Source: Mycobacterium sp. ST-F2 | Lineage (GTDB): Bacteria; Actinomycetota; Actinomycetes; Mycobacteriales; Mycobacteriaceae | Direction: 5' to 3' | Length of the DNA stretch: 64,000 nucleotides | Assembly (NCBI RefSeq): GCF_001905655.1 | Contig: NZ_JMHT01000017.1 | Coordinates: 1-64,000 of the forward strand | Shown: piece after piece, positions 1 through 7,804 of the stretch | Numbering within the stretch: the stretch's first letter is position 1 | Layout of the letters: every line of letters starts with the position of its first letter | The notes under the pieces: generated by a model | The model's database searches: none | Seen by the model: the letters and a program-made list of their open reading frames with translations, nothing else | Told to the model about the DNA's origin: nothing | Position numbers and translations under genes: made by a program

Positions 1-351
1 CAGAGGCGCAGTGCCCAGGTGTGGCTCGACGCGCTGGCCCGGGCCCGCGAGGCCGACCCGCCGGCGTCCGAGCCGAACAACGGACTGCCGCCGCCGGCGC
101 GGTGGTCGCGCCGCAAGCCCGAGGCCTTTGAGCGGCTGGAGGCCTGCCGTAGTGGGTTGTCCCTCCTGTCCGAGCGGGTTTCGGTACCCACCGAGAATCT
201 GTTGACGCCGGAGACCGTTCGGCGACTGTGCTGGGACTGGCAGCCGGCTACTGACGTCGCCGCCGCGGTCGACGAGTTCCTGGCCGCGGCCGGGGCCCGG
301 CCGTGGCAGCGCGAGCTGTGCGATCCGGTACTGGCTGCCGCTTTGGGTTGA
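1..351 (+). CDS. rnd: RNase D-like 3'-5' exoribonuclease, C-terminal end (partial)
   Basis: The frame is open from base 1 and stops with TGA at 349-351, so only the last 116 residues are present. They contain an HRDC-like helical segment (around LDALARAREADPPA) and the closing region typical of actinobacterial RNase D, which trims structured RNA 3' ends. The catalytic DEDD exonuclease domain lies outside the window. The main argument is position: in M. tuberculosis the RNase D-like gene Rv2681 lies beside dxs1, here found 23 kb to the right. Family assignment from so short a tail is moderately secure. Confidence 0.7.
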   Translation, partial: QRRSAQVWLDALARAREADPPASEPNNGLPPPARWSRRKPEAFERLEACRSGLSLLSERVSVPTENLLTPETVRRLCWDWQPATDVAAAVDEFLAAAGARPWQRELCDPVLAAALG

Positions 352-397
352 CCCTGAAGCCAGGGCCCAAAAGTGCGAGTGGATTGCGCCGCCAGCT

Positions 398-438
398 CAG
401 GATCAACGCGGGTCCAGCTCAGCTCAGCGTTGATCCTG
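398..438. terminator. Stem-loop between convergent genes
   Basis: Perfect 12-bp arms CAGGATCAACGC (398-409) and GCGTTGATCCTG (427-438) around a 17-nt loop. It lies between the RNase D stop and the stop of the convergent lipoprotein gene, so it could end transcription from both sides. There is no T tract, as is common in mycobacteria. Confidence 0.6.
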
Positions 439-465
439 TATCCACGGCCACTCAGGCTCAACTGA

Positions 466-912
466 TCACGGCGCCCCGATCGCCGGCACCGTGTCGTGCG
501 GCACCGCATCCTGATAACCCCGACACGTCGTCTGGATTTTGAACGTATGCCACCCCGATTCACCCTGATTCGGTGGCATGCGCCCGCTGACCGTGTAGGT
601 GTCGTCGACTTTGATCCCCGTCACCTCGCGCGGATCGGCGACGAACCCCGTCGCGTCGTCGTACCGCAGCCCCACTTTCTGAACGACGATCTGGCCCACC
701 TGGGTGAGCTGAATTCGGGCCAACTGACCTGACTTGCCCTGCGCCAGGATGACCAGACCGCCGCCATTGGGTTGCCTCGTGCAGACCACTTTGCCAGTGT
801 CGATGGTGTGCGATTCTCCGTCGAAGACGATCGAGGTGACGGTCGGCGTCCCGGATTCGCAGCCGGCGATGAGCATGGTGCCGAGCACCGCCGCCAACCC
901 GGTGCGCCGCAT
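466..912 (-). CDS. LpqH-like (19-kDa antigen family) lipoprotein
   Basis: 148 residues. The N terminus is a lipoprotein signal with lipobox LIAGC (Cys18), so the mature protein should be acylated and held on the outer face of the plasma membrane. The mature part has a VVCT segment and a late TTC, the two cysteines typical of the mycobacterial LpqH family, and a short beta-rich body. ATG at 912 starts 2 nt after the stop of the upstream hydrolase, so the two are probably cotranscribed. Function of the family is mainly immunological; no catalytic residues are visible. Confidence 0.75.
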   Translation of the reverse strand: MRRTGLAAVLGTMLIAGCESGTPTVTSIVFDGESHTIDTGKVVCTRQPNGGGLVILAQGKSGQLARIQLTQVGQIVVQKVGLRYDDATGFVADPREVTGIKVDDTYTVSGRMPPNQGESGWHTFKIQTTCRGYQDAVPHDTVPAIGAP

Positions 913-914
913 GG

Positions 915-1844
915 TCAGCGGGCGCCGAACGGCCGCCAGAGCAGCGGCGTGACGAACTCCAGGAAGTGCTCGAGCACCGCGTCGGGCGCCTCGATCTGCG
1001 GCCAGTGCGCGATGTCGTCGGCGAGCATCACCACGTCCGGGTTCGAGATGACCTCGCGGTACCGGGCGGCCATGTGGGCGCCCGAGTTCGGATCGGACGG
1101 TCCGTCGATCAGCCGCATCGGGATCGTCGTCTCCCGCATGGCACGCACCCAGCGGTTGCGATGGGTGTATCGGTCGTTGATGAAGCGGCCGACCTGGTGC
1201 ATGACCTTCTTGCCGTCGTTGTAATCCAGGATTTCGTGGAACTTGTCCATCAGTTCCTTCGAGGGTTTGGTGTTGACGCCGAACATCTCGTTGATGGTCG
1301 GGTCGGCCAGCCGCCGCGACAACGGGGTGCCCTGCAGCGGGCTGATGATGTCGCCCAACGGAGTTCGCGACAACGCCTTCTGCAGCAGCCGCGGGGTGTA
1401 CGACTCGACGAACAGCCCACCGTTGAGCCAGGTGATCGATTCGATGTTCAGCTTTCCATACGACTGATCGCCGAAGTGGTTGCGCGCCAGCAGTTCCTGG
1501 CACACCGAGTCGCCGATGTCATGGGCCAGGATGTGGACGGTCTGCACGCCCAGGTGCGCCAGCAGCGCCTCGTGCATGTCGGCGTGATCGGGCACCGAGT
1601 ACTGGTACGCCGACGGTTTGGCGGAGAACCCCATGCCCATCATGTCCGGCGCGACGAGGGTGAACTTCTCGGCGAGCGTCGGCCAGATCAGCGACCAGTC
1701 CCAGGAATTGAACGGGTAGCCGTGGATGAGCAACAGCACCGGGCCGGTGCCGAGCTCCAGGCCGTCCTGGCGGTAGAAGATGTCGAATCCGAGATAGTCG
1801 AAATACTGGCCGGCGGACTTCCAGGCTTCGAGTTCGTCGTGCAT
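915..1844 (-). CDS. Alpha/beta hydrolase with Asp nucleophile (haloalkane dehalogenase/epoxide hydrolase type)
   Basis: 309 residues. HGYPFNSWDW gives the oxyanion-hole region, and the nucleophile elbow reads AHDIGDS, with Asp where serine hydrolases have Ser, as in epoxide hydrolases and haloalkane dehalogenases. The C-terminal DDIAHWPQIEAP supplies the catalytic His. It probably hydrolyses an epoxide, halide or related small hydrophobic compound in the cytosol; the substrate cannot be read from sequence. It starts 8 nt after the upstream lipoprotein and ends 2 nt before the LpqH-like gene, giving a three-gene operon. No strong ribosome binding site is visible. Confidence 0.8.
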   Translation of the reverse strand: MHDELEAWKSAGQYFDYLGFDIFYRQDGLELGTGPVLLLIHGYPFNSWDWSLIWPTLAEKFTLVAPDMMGMGFSAKPSAYQYSVPDHADMHEALLAHLGVQTVHILAHDIGDSVCQELLARNHFGDQSYGKLNIESITWLNGGLFVESYTPRLLQKALSRTPLGDIISPLQGTPLSRRLADPTINEMFGVNTKPSKELMDKFHEILDYNDGKKVMHQVGRFINDRYTHRNRWVRAMRETTIPMRLIDGPSDPNSGAHMAARYREVISNPDVVMLADDIAHWPQIEAPDAVLEHFLEFVTPLLWRPFGAR

Positions 1845-1852
1845 GGGCGCGG

Positions 1853-3127
1853 CTATTGCTTGACGAACTTGCCGTCGGAGTACAGCACCCAGGAATCGGC
1901 GACAGCGACGGGCATGGATTGCCAGCCCCGGCTGATGGTCGACCCGTTCGTCGCGTCCACCACGAGCTTCTCGTCGGTGGTCTCGACGAACAGCTGCTTG
2001 TTGAACAGGCTGCGAACCCTGAAGTTCAGCGCAGCGGCCTTGTCCCGGGGCATGGCGTAAACCAAGTCACCGGTCAGTGAGTCCCGCACCTCGAAGGCAT
2101 TGGCACTGTCACGGGACTCCGGCACCACCCCCACCAGCGGGGACCGCTCGTCGGCGAACTCGGTCGACGGCCCGATGACCAGGTTGCGCCGGTGCACGAA
2201 GTCATACGCCGCGGCCGGGTGGTAATACTCGGCACCCGCCTTGTTCTCCGGGTTGTAGATCAGCGCGACCAGCCCGACAGCCGAAAACACCGTCTGGCGC
2301 AGCGACCCGCAGTACTTGTCGTTGGTCTTCATGGCGAACGTATCGGCGTCGAAAATGTCGGCACCGGTGGCCAGATCGATGATCGCCTGGTGCGGGCAGC
2401 CGACGCCGCCCGCCCGCGTCGTCGACGGGATGTCCAGCACCGCGCCGCCGGTACCGAACGTCGCGTTGTCCAGGCGGCCCGGTCGGCTCCAGGCCTGCTT
2501 CGAGGCCGCGAAGTCGTAGCCGGTGGCCGTGTCGCCCGTGCCCCAGGCCACGACGTCACCCGTGGTACCGGCCAGCAACCCGATCGAAGGGGCCTGCTGC
2601 CCGTCGCCGTACCGGCCCACCTCAGCTTTCTTGCTGATCTTCTTGGTCTTCGGGTCGATCTGCGCCAGATAGACGACGGTGGCCTCAGGCTCCAGGTCGT
2701 GCGAGGGCACGCGGACCTCGAAGATGCCGGCGATGTACGGATTGTCGACCGGACCAGAGCTGGCATAGCGCTGGTAGGTGACGTCATCGCCGGGCAGCAG
2801 GTTCTTGGCGTCCAGGTCAATCTCACCGTAGGCGGGGTGGAACAGCGTCACTGTTCCCTCGTGTCCCCGGCCGTCGTAGTCGTTCTGGCCGAACCTCGAC
2901 TCGATGAGGAAGTGTCCGTAGGACAGCCAACTGTCGGCCTTGAGCTGTAGTGATGTGGGCGCGGCAGGCGGCGCTGACGCGGTCGTCGTGGCCTTCTGAG
3001 CGGAGGACTTGACGGAGGTCACCTTCGGTGTCTGCGCGGGCTGCCCGCAGCCCGCCAGCAACAGCGCCACCGCAGCGCCGCCCGCCGCTGACCGTGCCAG
3101 CCGATTCAGATGATGTGAAGTCAGCAC
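1853..3127 (-). CDS. Large secreted lipoprotein, possible beta-propeller
   Basis: 424 residues from a GTG at 3127, chosen because GGGAGGA lies 8 nt upstream and the N terminus then becomes a clean lipoprotein signal (lipobox LLAGC). An Ala/Thr/Pro linker follows, then a body rich in short beta-like stretches and Gly/Asp turns that may form a propeller; no enzyme motif was recognised. First gene of the operon with the hydrolase and the LpqH-like lipoprotein, suggesting a cell-envelope task. Lipoprotein assignment is firm, the fold is a guess. Confidence 0.65.
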   Translation of the reverse strand: MLTSHHLNRLARSAAGGAAVALLLAGCGQPAQTPKVTSVKSSAQKATTTASAPPAAPTSLQLKADSWLSYGHFLIESRFGQNDYDGRGHEGTVTLFHPAYGEIDLDAKNLLPGDDVTYQRYASSGPVDNPYIAGIFEVRVPSHDLEPEATVVYLAQIDPKTKKISKKAEVGRYGDGQQAPSIGLLAGTTGDVVAWGTGDTATGYDFAASKQAWSRPGRLDNATFGTGGAVLDIPSTTRAGGVGCPHQAIIDLATGADIFDADTFAMKTNDKYCGSLRQTVFSAVGLVALIYNPENKAGAEYYHPAAAYDFVHRRNLVIGPSTEFADERSPLVGVVPESRDSANAFEVRDSLTGDLVYAMPRDKAAALNFRVRSLFNKQLFVETTDEKLVVDATNGSTISRGWQSMPVAVADSWVLYSDGKFVKQ

Positions 3128-3287
3128 GTGCAGTTCCTCCCGCTCACAAGCCATCGATTCGGCGACAGTACTGCCGACCGTCGGAGGGTCGGCAATCGGC
3201 CTTGTGATCAGACATGGTGTGGCCGGCCCCCGAAACACTCCCAACGCTCAGCCCAAGCCCAAGCGCGCTGTGCAAGCCCCCGAGCAG

Positions 3288-3722
3288 TCATGTACGTCCT
3301 TCGGCCGCCAACTCGTCGGGATACACGATGTCGATCTCCGCGATTGACCGCGGAAAGTCCTTGCGGTTGTTGGTCAGAAAGCGATCAGCCCCCGCTGCGA
3401 CTGCGGTTGCCAGGTGTGCCGCGTCCGCGGCGCGCAGACCATAGGACACCGCGAGCGCCAGGGACAGGCGGGCCGTGGGCGCGTCAAATGGCTGTAGCTC
3501 GAGTCGACTCAGCAGGCTCATGAGTGCTGCGCATTCATCAGATTCGGGGTCGTCGCGCATCGGCTTCGCGAGGACCTCAGTGAGCAGCAGAACGGAGCCG
3601 ATACCTACCGCTTCGTCGGCATCGGCGTCCGCAAACAGGGCCGCAATCCGCTTACCAAGTGGATGATCCTTGGCTGCCGCGTAGATCAAGACATCGGCGT
3701 CGAAGGCGGTCTTTGGGCTCAT
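3288..3722 (-). CDS. vapC: VapC-type PIN-domain toxin
   Basis: 144 residues, usual for VapC. The PIN acidic residues are visible: FDADVLIY at the start (Asp8/Asp10), Glu49 in LLTEVLAKP, Asp100 in RAADAAHLA and the NNRKDF segment near residue 118. PIN toxins cut specific RNAs (tRNA or rRNA) with Mg2+ when released from their antitoxin. Its ATG overlaps the antitoxin stop by 4 nt, so the two are translationally coupled. The RNA target is unknown. Confidence 0.85.
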   Translation of the reverse strand: MSPKTAFDADVLIYAAAKDHPLGKRIAALFADADADEAVGIGSVLLLTEVLAKPMRDDPESDECAALMSLLSRLELQPFDAPTARLSLALAVSYGLRAADAAHLATAVAAGADRFLTNNRKDFPRSIAEIDIVYPDELAAEGRT

Positions 3723-4006
3723 CGACCGCTACGACCGCGGCGGACCTCTTTGACGAGTTCGTCCGCACGATCAGGATCCAGTACCGGCGTGCGGAGCGGC
3801 TCCGATCGGGCTGTCTGAAGCCGCTCGTCGATGCGATCGGCATCATTCCAGACCCCCGAAGCGCGGCGCGATCTGAGTACATCGGGACTCACCAGCACGG
3901 CGACGACGCGTCCGTGCCGGGTGATCGCGACCTCTTCTCCCCGCTCGACGCGATCGAGCTGGGCGGGAAGAGTCTCGCGCGCGGTGCTCGCACTGATCGT
4001 GGGCAT
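3719..4006 (-). CDS. vapB: Phd/YefM-type antitoxin (VapB role)
   Basis: 95 residues from ATG 4006. The N-terminal half has the Phd/YefM fold signature (TARETLPAQLDRVERGEE, then AITRHGRVVAVLVS), which dimerises and binds DNA. The charged C-terminal tail would wrap and inhibit the PIN toxin. First gene of the pair. A perfect 8-bp inverted repeat starts 7 nt upstream of the start codon and is the likely autoregulatory operator. An in-frame start at 4195 would read through that operator and is less likely. Confidence 0.82.
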   Translation of the reverse strand: MPTISASTARETLPAQLDRVERGEEVAITRHGRVVAVLVSPDVLRSRRASGVWNDADRIDERLQTARSEPLRTPVLDPDRADELVKEVRRGRSGR

Positions 4007-4012
4007 GACAAA

Positions 4013-4030
4013 TTGTACGTTCACGTACAA
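4013..4030. promoter_or_regulatory. Probable vapBC autoregulatory operator
   Basis: Perfect inverted repeat TTGTACGT-TC-ACGTACAA directly upstream of the antitoxin start (4006, minus strand). Palindromes at this position are the usual binding sites of Phd/YefM antitoxins and of toxin-antitoxin complexes. Binding is inferred. Confidence 0.65.
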
Positions 4031-4233
4031 CACCGGACAATGAGCTAGCGCTTGAGCCAATCGAACACAGGCCACGGCGCACCGTTTTGAGTCACTCGTT
4101 CGGTGCCGCGGCCGTACCACCGACCCAGTCGCCTGTATGCGTCCACTCAACTCCCCCGCTGTGCATCGCTCGGCCAGGCATGTCGGCCAGCTCAACTAGC
4201 ATCCACAGCAACTAACCAGAAAAGGACGTCGGA

Positions 4234-5247
4234 ATGCTTCGTCTCGTCGTAGTGATTGCGGTCGTGATCCTCGTCCTAGCGATTCTTGCCTTCATCGCAG
4301 GCGCCTCAGCACTGACTGCCACCGCTTCCGCGCTGGATCGAAAGAAACGCGGGCAAAGCTTCGACGTCAAGCAAAGTTTGAGTCATTTGCAGATCATGGC
4401 TGGCGCATGGATTCTCGCCTTCATCGCAGTGATCGGGGTTGGGATCGCCACGGACGGCGCTGGACTGCTGCCCACCCTTGGGGTATCGGCAATCGGACTC
4501 GCGATCACACACGGTGTGACGAGCCGTCGAGCCATGCCTAGCGGTCAAAGCCCCAAGGCCGCAGTGGCGACTAGGCAATCCCGCCAGGCACTTGAACGCG
4601 CCGAACTGACCAAGAAACTCGGCGCCAGCGGTGTCGCCTTGCTCGACGGAGCCGAGGCGGCCATCGATCGGATCAAGCATTCCGAAGCCGCTTCGGAGGG
4701 CTGGCTCGGCGACCCGGAGGATCTCGACTTCACGGAAGACCTGGCCATGATCCGCGAAAACTCCAGAACCACAATGGAACTCAATCGTTTGATCGAGGAA
4801 TCCAGTAATCTCCCCGATCCCACGCCGTCCGATATCGCCATGATCGACGATGCGCGGACCAAGGTCAAACAATTGCAATCTCGCTCGCGGTCGCGAGTCA
4901 AAGCCCTTCGAGAATGCGCCGACAAGGCCGAGCAGATTGACCAGTCACTGCAGGACGAGCGCGAACAAGCACGTATCGCCGAGCAACGCGACGATGTCCG
5001 GAGTCGACTGGCGGCCCAGTTGTACGGCGTGGAAGCGGCACAAGTGCAGGAGCCATCGCCATCACTGGACAAGACCAGCGCACTCGCTGCCGCGTACATA
5101 GAGATCAGAGGATCACTCGGCCAAGAGCCCGCCGAGCCGCTCCACGAAGCAGACTCTCCGTCGAAAGCTTTGGACTCCACGGCCAAACGTAAGTCCAAGT
5201 CAGACGACGACTTTCTCGACCGCGCGTGGAAGTGGCTGACCGAGTAG
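4234..5247 (+). CDS. Membrane-anchored coiled-coil protein of unknown function
   Basis: 337 residues; AAAGGA precedes the ATG. Residues 1-27 form a hydrophobic segment, with further hydrophobic stretches at about 50-70 and 75-93. The rest is long, charged and helical with coiled-coil character (residues about 110-280), and the tail ends in a basic/acidic stretch plus DRAWKWLTE. No family recognised. It meets the LRAT-domain gene tail to tail with 4 nt between stops, and lies between VapBC and the restriction genes, so a role in the defence island is possible but not shown. Confidence 0.6.
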   Translation: MLRLVVVIAVVILVLAILAFIAGASALTATASALDRKKRGQSFDVKQSLSHLQIMAGAWILAFIAVIGVGIATDGAGLLPTLGVSAIGLAITHGVTSRRAMPSGQSPKAAVATRQSRQALERAELTKKLGASGVALLDGAEAAIDRIKHSEAASEGWLGDPEDLDFTEDLAMIRENSRTTMELNRLIEESSNLPDPTPSDIAMIDDARTKVKQLQSRSRSRVKALRECADKAEQIDQSLQDEREQARIAEQRDDVRSRLAAQLYGVEAAQVQEPSPSLDKTSALAAAYIEIRGSLGQEPAEPLHEADSPSKALDSTAKRKSKSDDDFLDRAWKWLTE

Positions 5248-5251
5248 CTGG

Positions 5252-6190
5252 CTACTCCGTCAGGTCCGAGGACGCTTCGTCGGGCGAGTCCGAGGCCCCG
5301 CCTTCGGAACCACTCAACTCCCCGCGAGCCGAAGGCATCCACTTGGTCGGCTTGATACCGCGAAGTTTCCGCGACGCCACGTACGCTCCGAACCCTGCCG
5401 CTGCAGCAACGACCGCGGGCGCAGCCGCTACAGCGACCGTGCCCGCGACCATCCCGCCGCCGACCAGTCCCCCAATCGCCGCCAGGCCGCTGGAAATACC
5501 CACTGCACTTGTGCCGACTACGCCTGCAGCTGACACGGCAGCCAGTCCGCCTGCGCCGGCCGCCACAGCACCCGCCACCGACGCGATGCGTCCGTCGCGC
5601 CGCGCATCGTTCTCTTCCGCCGGCAGGCTCTCGTCCTTGCGCAGCCCGACCTGCACGGCACCAATCGAAACCGCTGCCGGGCCCAACGCCAAGGCGAGCG
5701 GACCCATCGCCGCCCCGCCGCCGATAAGGCCACCGGCGGATGCAAGGCCAGACATGATCCCGGCACCGCTGACACCAGCGACCGAGCCAACAGCCCCGAC
5801 TACACCTGCCGTGGCACCCAGCGACGTCGCAGCAGCTGCGCCTGTCGTCGTCAATGAGGACACCACGCGAACCTGTTGACTCGCAGTGCGACCAGTGCAG
5901 CACCAGGTGGAAAAGTGCTCGCAGTTGTTGGTGACCACGTTGTAGTCCCGGCTGCCGAGCTTCGACTCTGCGCGCTCGATCACCACGTCAGGCGTACCGC
6001 TGTCGCTGTACTCACGAAGGTGAACAATCGAATCGAGGGCGAACTCATCCATCGTCGTCCGCGACACCGAGGCGTCGGATTTTTTGCCGGGCTCTCCCGT
6101 GAAATGAATGACCGTCCCGTCACCGCAATCGATGCCGTGATGTGTGTAGCCCAAAGGCCTTGTCACCCAAATGTGGTCGCCTCGAGCCAT
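5252..6190 (-). CDS. LRAT-domain protein with duplicated glycine-rich membrane region
   Basis: 312 residues from ATG 6190, chosen for the GAGGA just upstream. Residues 1-100 match an LRAT/NlpC-P60-like thiol acyltransferase or hydrolase domain: MARGDHIWV, His17/His18 in THHGID, His29, and the NNCEHF motif with the probable catalytic Cys90. Residues 115-185 and 205-272 are two similar Gly/Ala-rich hydrophobic segments (GIMSGLASAGGLIGGG against GISSGLAAIGGLVGGG), likely glycine-zipper membrane helices. LRAT-family enzymes act on acyl lipids or amides, so a membrane-lipid target is plausible. Could be an effector of the island; the function is unproven. Confidence 0.7.
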   Translation of the reverse strand: MARGDHIWVTRPLGYTHHGIDCGDGTVIHFTGEPGKKSDASVSRTTMDEFALDSIVHLREYSDSGTPDVVIERAESKLGSRDYNVVTNNCEHFSTWCCTGRTASQQVRVVSSLTTTGAAAATSLGATAGVVGAVGSVAGVSGAGIMSGLASAGGLIGGGAAMGPLALALGPAAVSIGAVQVGLRKDESLPAEENDARRDGRIASVAGAVAAGAGGLAAVSAAGVVGTSAVGISSGLAAIGGLVGGGMVAGTVAVAAAPAVVAAAAGFGAYVASRKLRGIKPTKWMPSARGELSGSEGGASDSPDEASSDLTE

Positions 6191-6306
6191 TCGATCCTCA
6201 CTGATGTCAACGGACGTAGTGCCGGGATCATCGCACAGGCAACAGACATCCCCGGCAGTCTCGCGCCACGTGCCCACGCTCCGCGGTTGTCGGTGGCCTC
6301 GTATAT

Positions 6307-6316
6307 ACAGTCCTGT
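6307..6316. promoter_or_regulatory. Short palindrome in the hsdM leader
   Basis: ACAGTCCTGT lies about 30 nt upstream of the hsdM start and overlaps a possible -10 hexamer TACAGT (6306-6311). A related ACAG-N5-CTGT arrangement lies upstream of hsdR at 19434-19446. Weak evidence for a shared operator. Confidence 0.25.
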
Positions 6317-6346
6317 TCAGGTTTGTACGGGGAGTTGAGGAGTGCC

Positions 6347-7804
6347 GTGATCACCGGTGAATTGAAGAGCAAGGTCGACCGCGTGTGGGATGCGTTCTGG
6401 TCGGGAGGCATCTCCAACCCGATCGAGGTGATCGAACAGATCACCTACCTGCTGTTCATCCGCCGCCTCGACGACCTGGAAACCCTGGCCGAGAATCGCG
6501 CGAGGCGAACTGGATCGTCCGAGGGGCTGCGGTTCGGGCCGGATCATCAGGATCTGCGCTGGTCGCGGTTCAAGAACGACGAGCCCGGCGTCATGTACGG
6601 GCTGATCGCCGACGGCGTGTTCCCCATGCTGCGCGGACTCGGCGGCGACGGATCCACGTATTCCGAGCACATGCGCGACGCCCGCTTCACCATCCCGACC
6701 CCGGCGCTGCTGTCGAAGGTTGTCGACATGCTCGATGACATCCCGATGGCTGACCGGGACACCAACGGCGACCTGTACGAGTATCTGCTGTCCAAGATCG
6801 CGTCAGCCGGGGTAAACGGGCAGTTCCGCACGCCGCGCCACATCATCGAGTTGATGGTGAAGATGACCGCGCCCGGGCCGACTGACGAGATCTGCGACCC
6901 TGCGTGCGGTACCGCCGGCTTCCTCGTGTCTGCGTCGGAGTTTGTGCGTGACACGCACGAGTCGGTACTGACCGACGCCGCGCAACGGAAGCACTTCCAC
7001 AACAGCATGTTTCACGGCTACGACTTCGACTCGACAATGCTTCGCATCGGGTCGATGAACATGCTGATGCACGGCATCGAAGCCCCCGACATCCGCTACC
7101 GAGATTCGCTGTCAGAAGGAGCATCCGAGGATGCCGAGAAATACACACTGATCCTTGCCAATCCCCCGTTCGCTGGTTCGCTCGACTACGAGGCGACATC
7201 TAAGGATCTGCAGCGGGTGGTCAAGACCAAGAAGACCGAATTGCTGTTCTTCGCACTATTTTTGAAACTGCTGAAGCCCGGTGGCCGAGCTGCGGTGATC
7301 GTGCCCGACGGGGTGCTGTTCGGATCGTCCAAGGCGCATAAGGAACTTCGCCGAATGCTAGTCGAGGATCAGAAGCTCGACGGCATTGTGAAGCTGCCAT
7401 CCGGCGTGTTCAAGCCGTACGCCGGCGTGTCGACAGCGATCCTGCTGTTCACCAAAACCAACTCCGGTGGCACCGACCATGTGTGGTTCTACGACGTGAC
7501 GACTGACGGGTTTTCGTTGGATGACAAGCGAAATCCGGTGGAGTCTAATGACCTTCCCGATGCACTATCGCGGTGGGCGTTGCGCGACACCTCAGAGATG
7601 GACCGTGGCCGGACTGAGCAGTCGTTCTGCGTTCCGGTGGCCGATATCGTTGCGCAGGGCTATGACCTGTCGCTGAACCGGTACAAGGAGATCCTGCACG
7701 ACGAGGTCGAGCACCGGCCGCCGCTGGAGATCATCCTGGAGATCGAGAAGTTGGACGGCGAGATCGCAAGTGGGCTGGCCGAGTTGAAGGCGATGCTGTC
7801 GTGA
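6347..7804 (+). CDS. hsdM: Type I restriction-modification system, methyltransferase subunit HsdM
   Basis: 485 residues from GTG 6347, chosen for the GAGGAG just upstream; the open frame extends further but without HsdM sequence. The N-terminal HsdM bundle (SKVDRVWDAFWSG) is followed by the SAM-binding motif DPACGTAGF at 184-192 and the N6-adenine catalytic motif NPPF at 272-275. With HsdS it methylates adenines in a split target and protects self DNA from HsdR. HsdS follows with a 4-nt overlap; hsdR is not adjacent but lies at 19490. Full length for the family. Confidence 0.95.
   Translation: MITGELKSKVDRVWDAFWSGGISNPIEVIEQITYLLFIRRLDDLETLAENRARRTGSSEGLRFGPDHQDLRWSRFKNDEPGVMYGLIADGVFPMLRGLGGDGSTYSEHMRDARFTIPTPALLSKVVDMLDDIPMADRDTNGDLYEYLLSKIASAGVNGQFRTPRHIIELMVKMTAPGPTDEICDPACGTAGFLVSASEFVRDTHESVLTDAAQRKHFHNSMFHGYDFDSTMLRIGSMNMLMHGIEAPDIRYRDSLSEGASEDAEKYTLILANPPFAGSLDYEATSKDLQRVVKTKKTELLFFALFLKLLKPGGRAAVIVPDGVLFGSSKAHKELRRMLVEDQKLDGIVKLPSGVFKPYAGVSTAILLFTKTNSGGTDHVWFYDVTTDGFSLDDKRNPVESNDLPDALSRWALRDTSEMDRGRTEQSFCVPVADIVAQGYDLSLNRYKEILHDEVEHRPPLEIILEIEKLDGEIASGLAELKAMLS

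Noticed and set aside
4031-4233. tRNA-like or att-like sequence after vapB
   Set aside because: A GTTCGATT-like T-loop on the minus strand lacks the remaining stems, and no duplicate was found.
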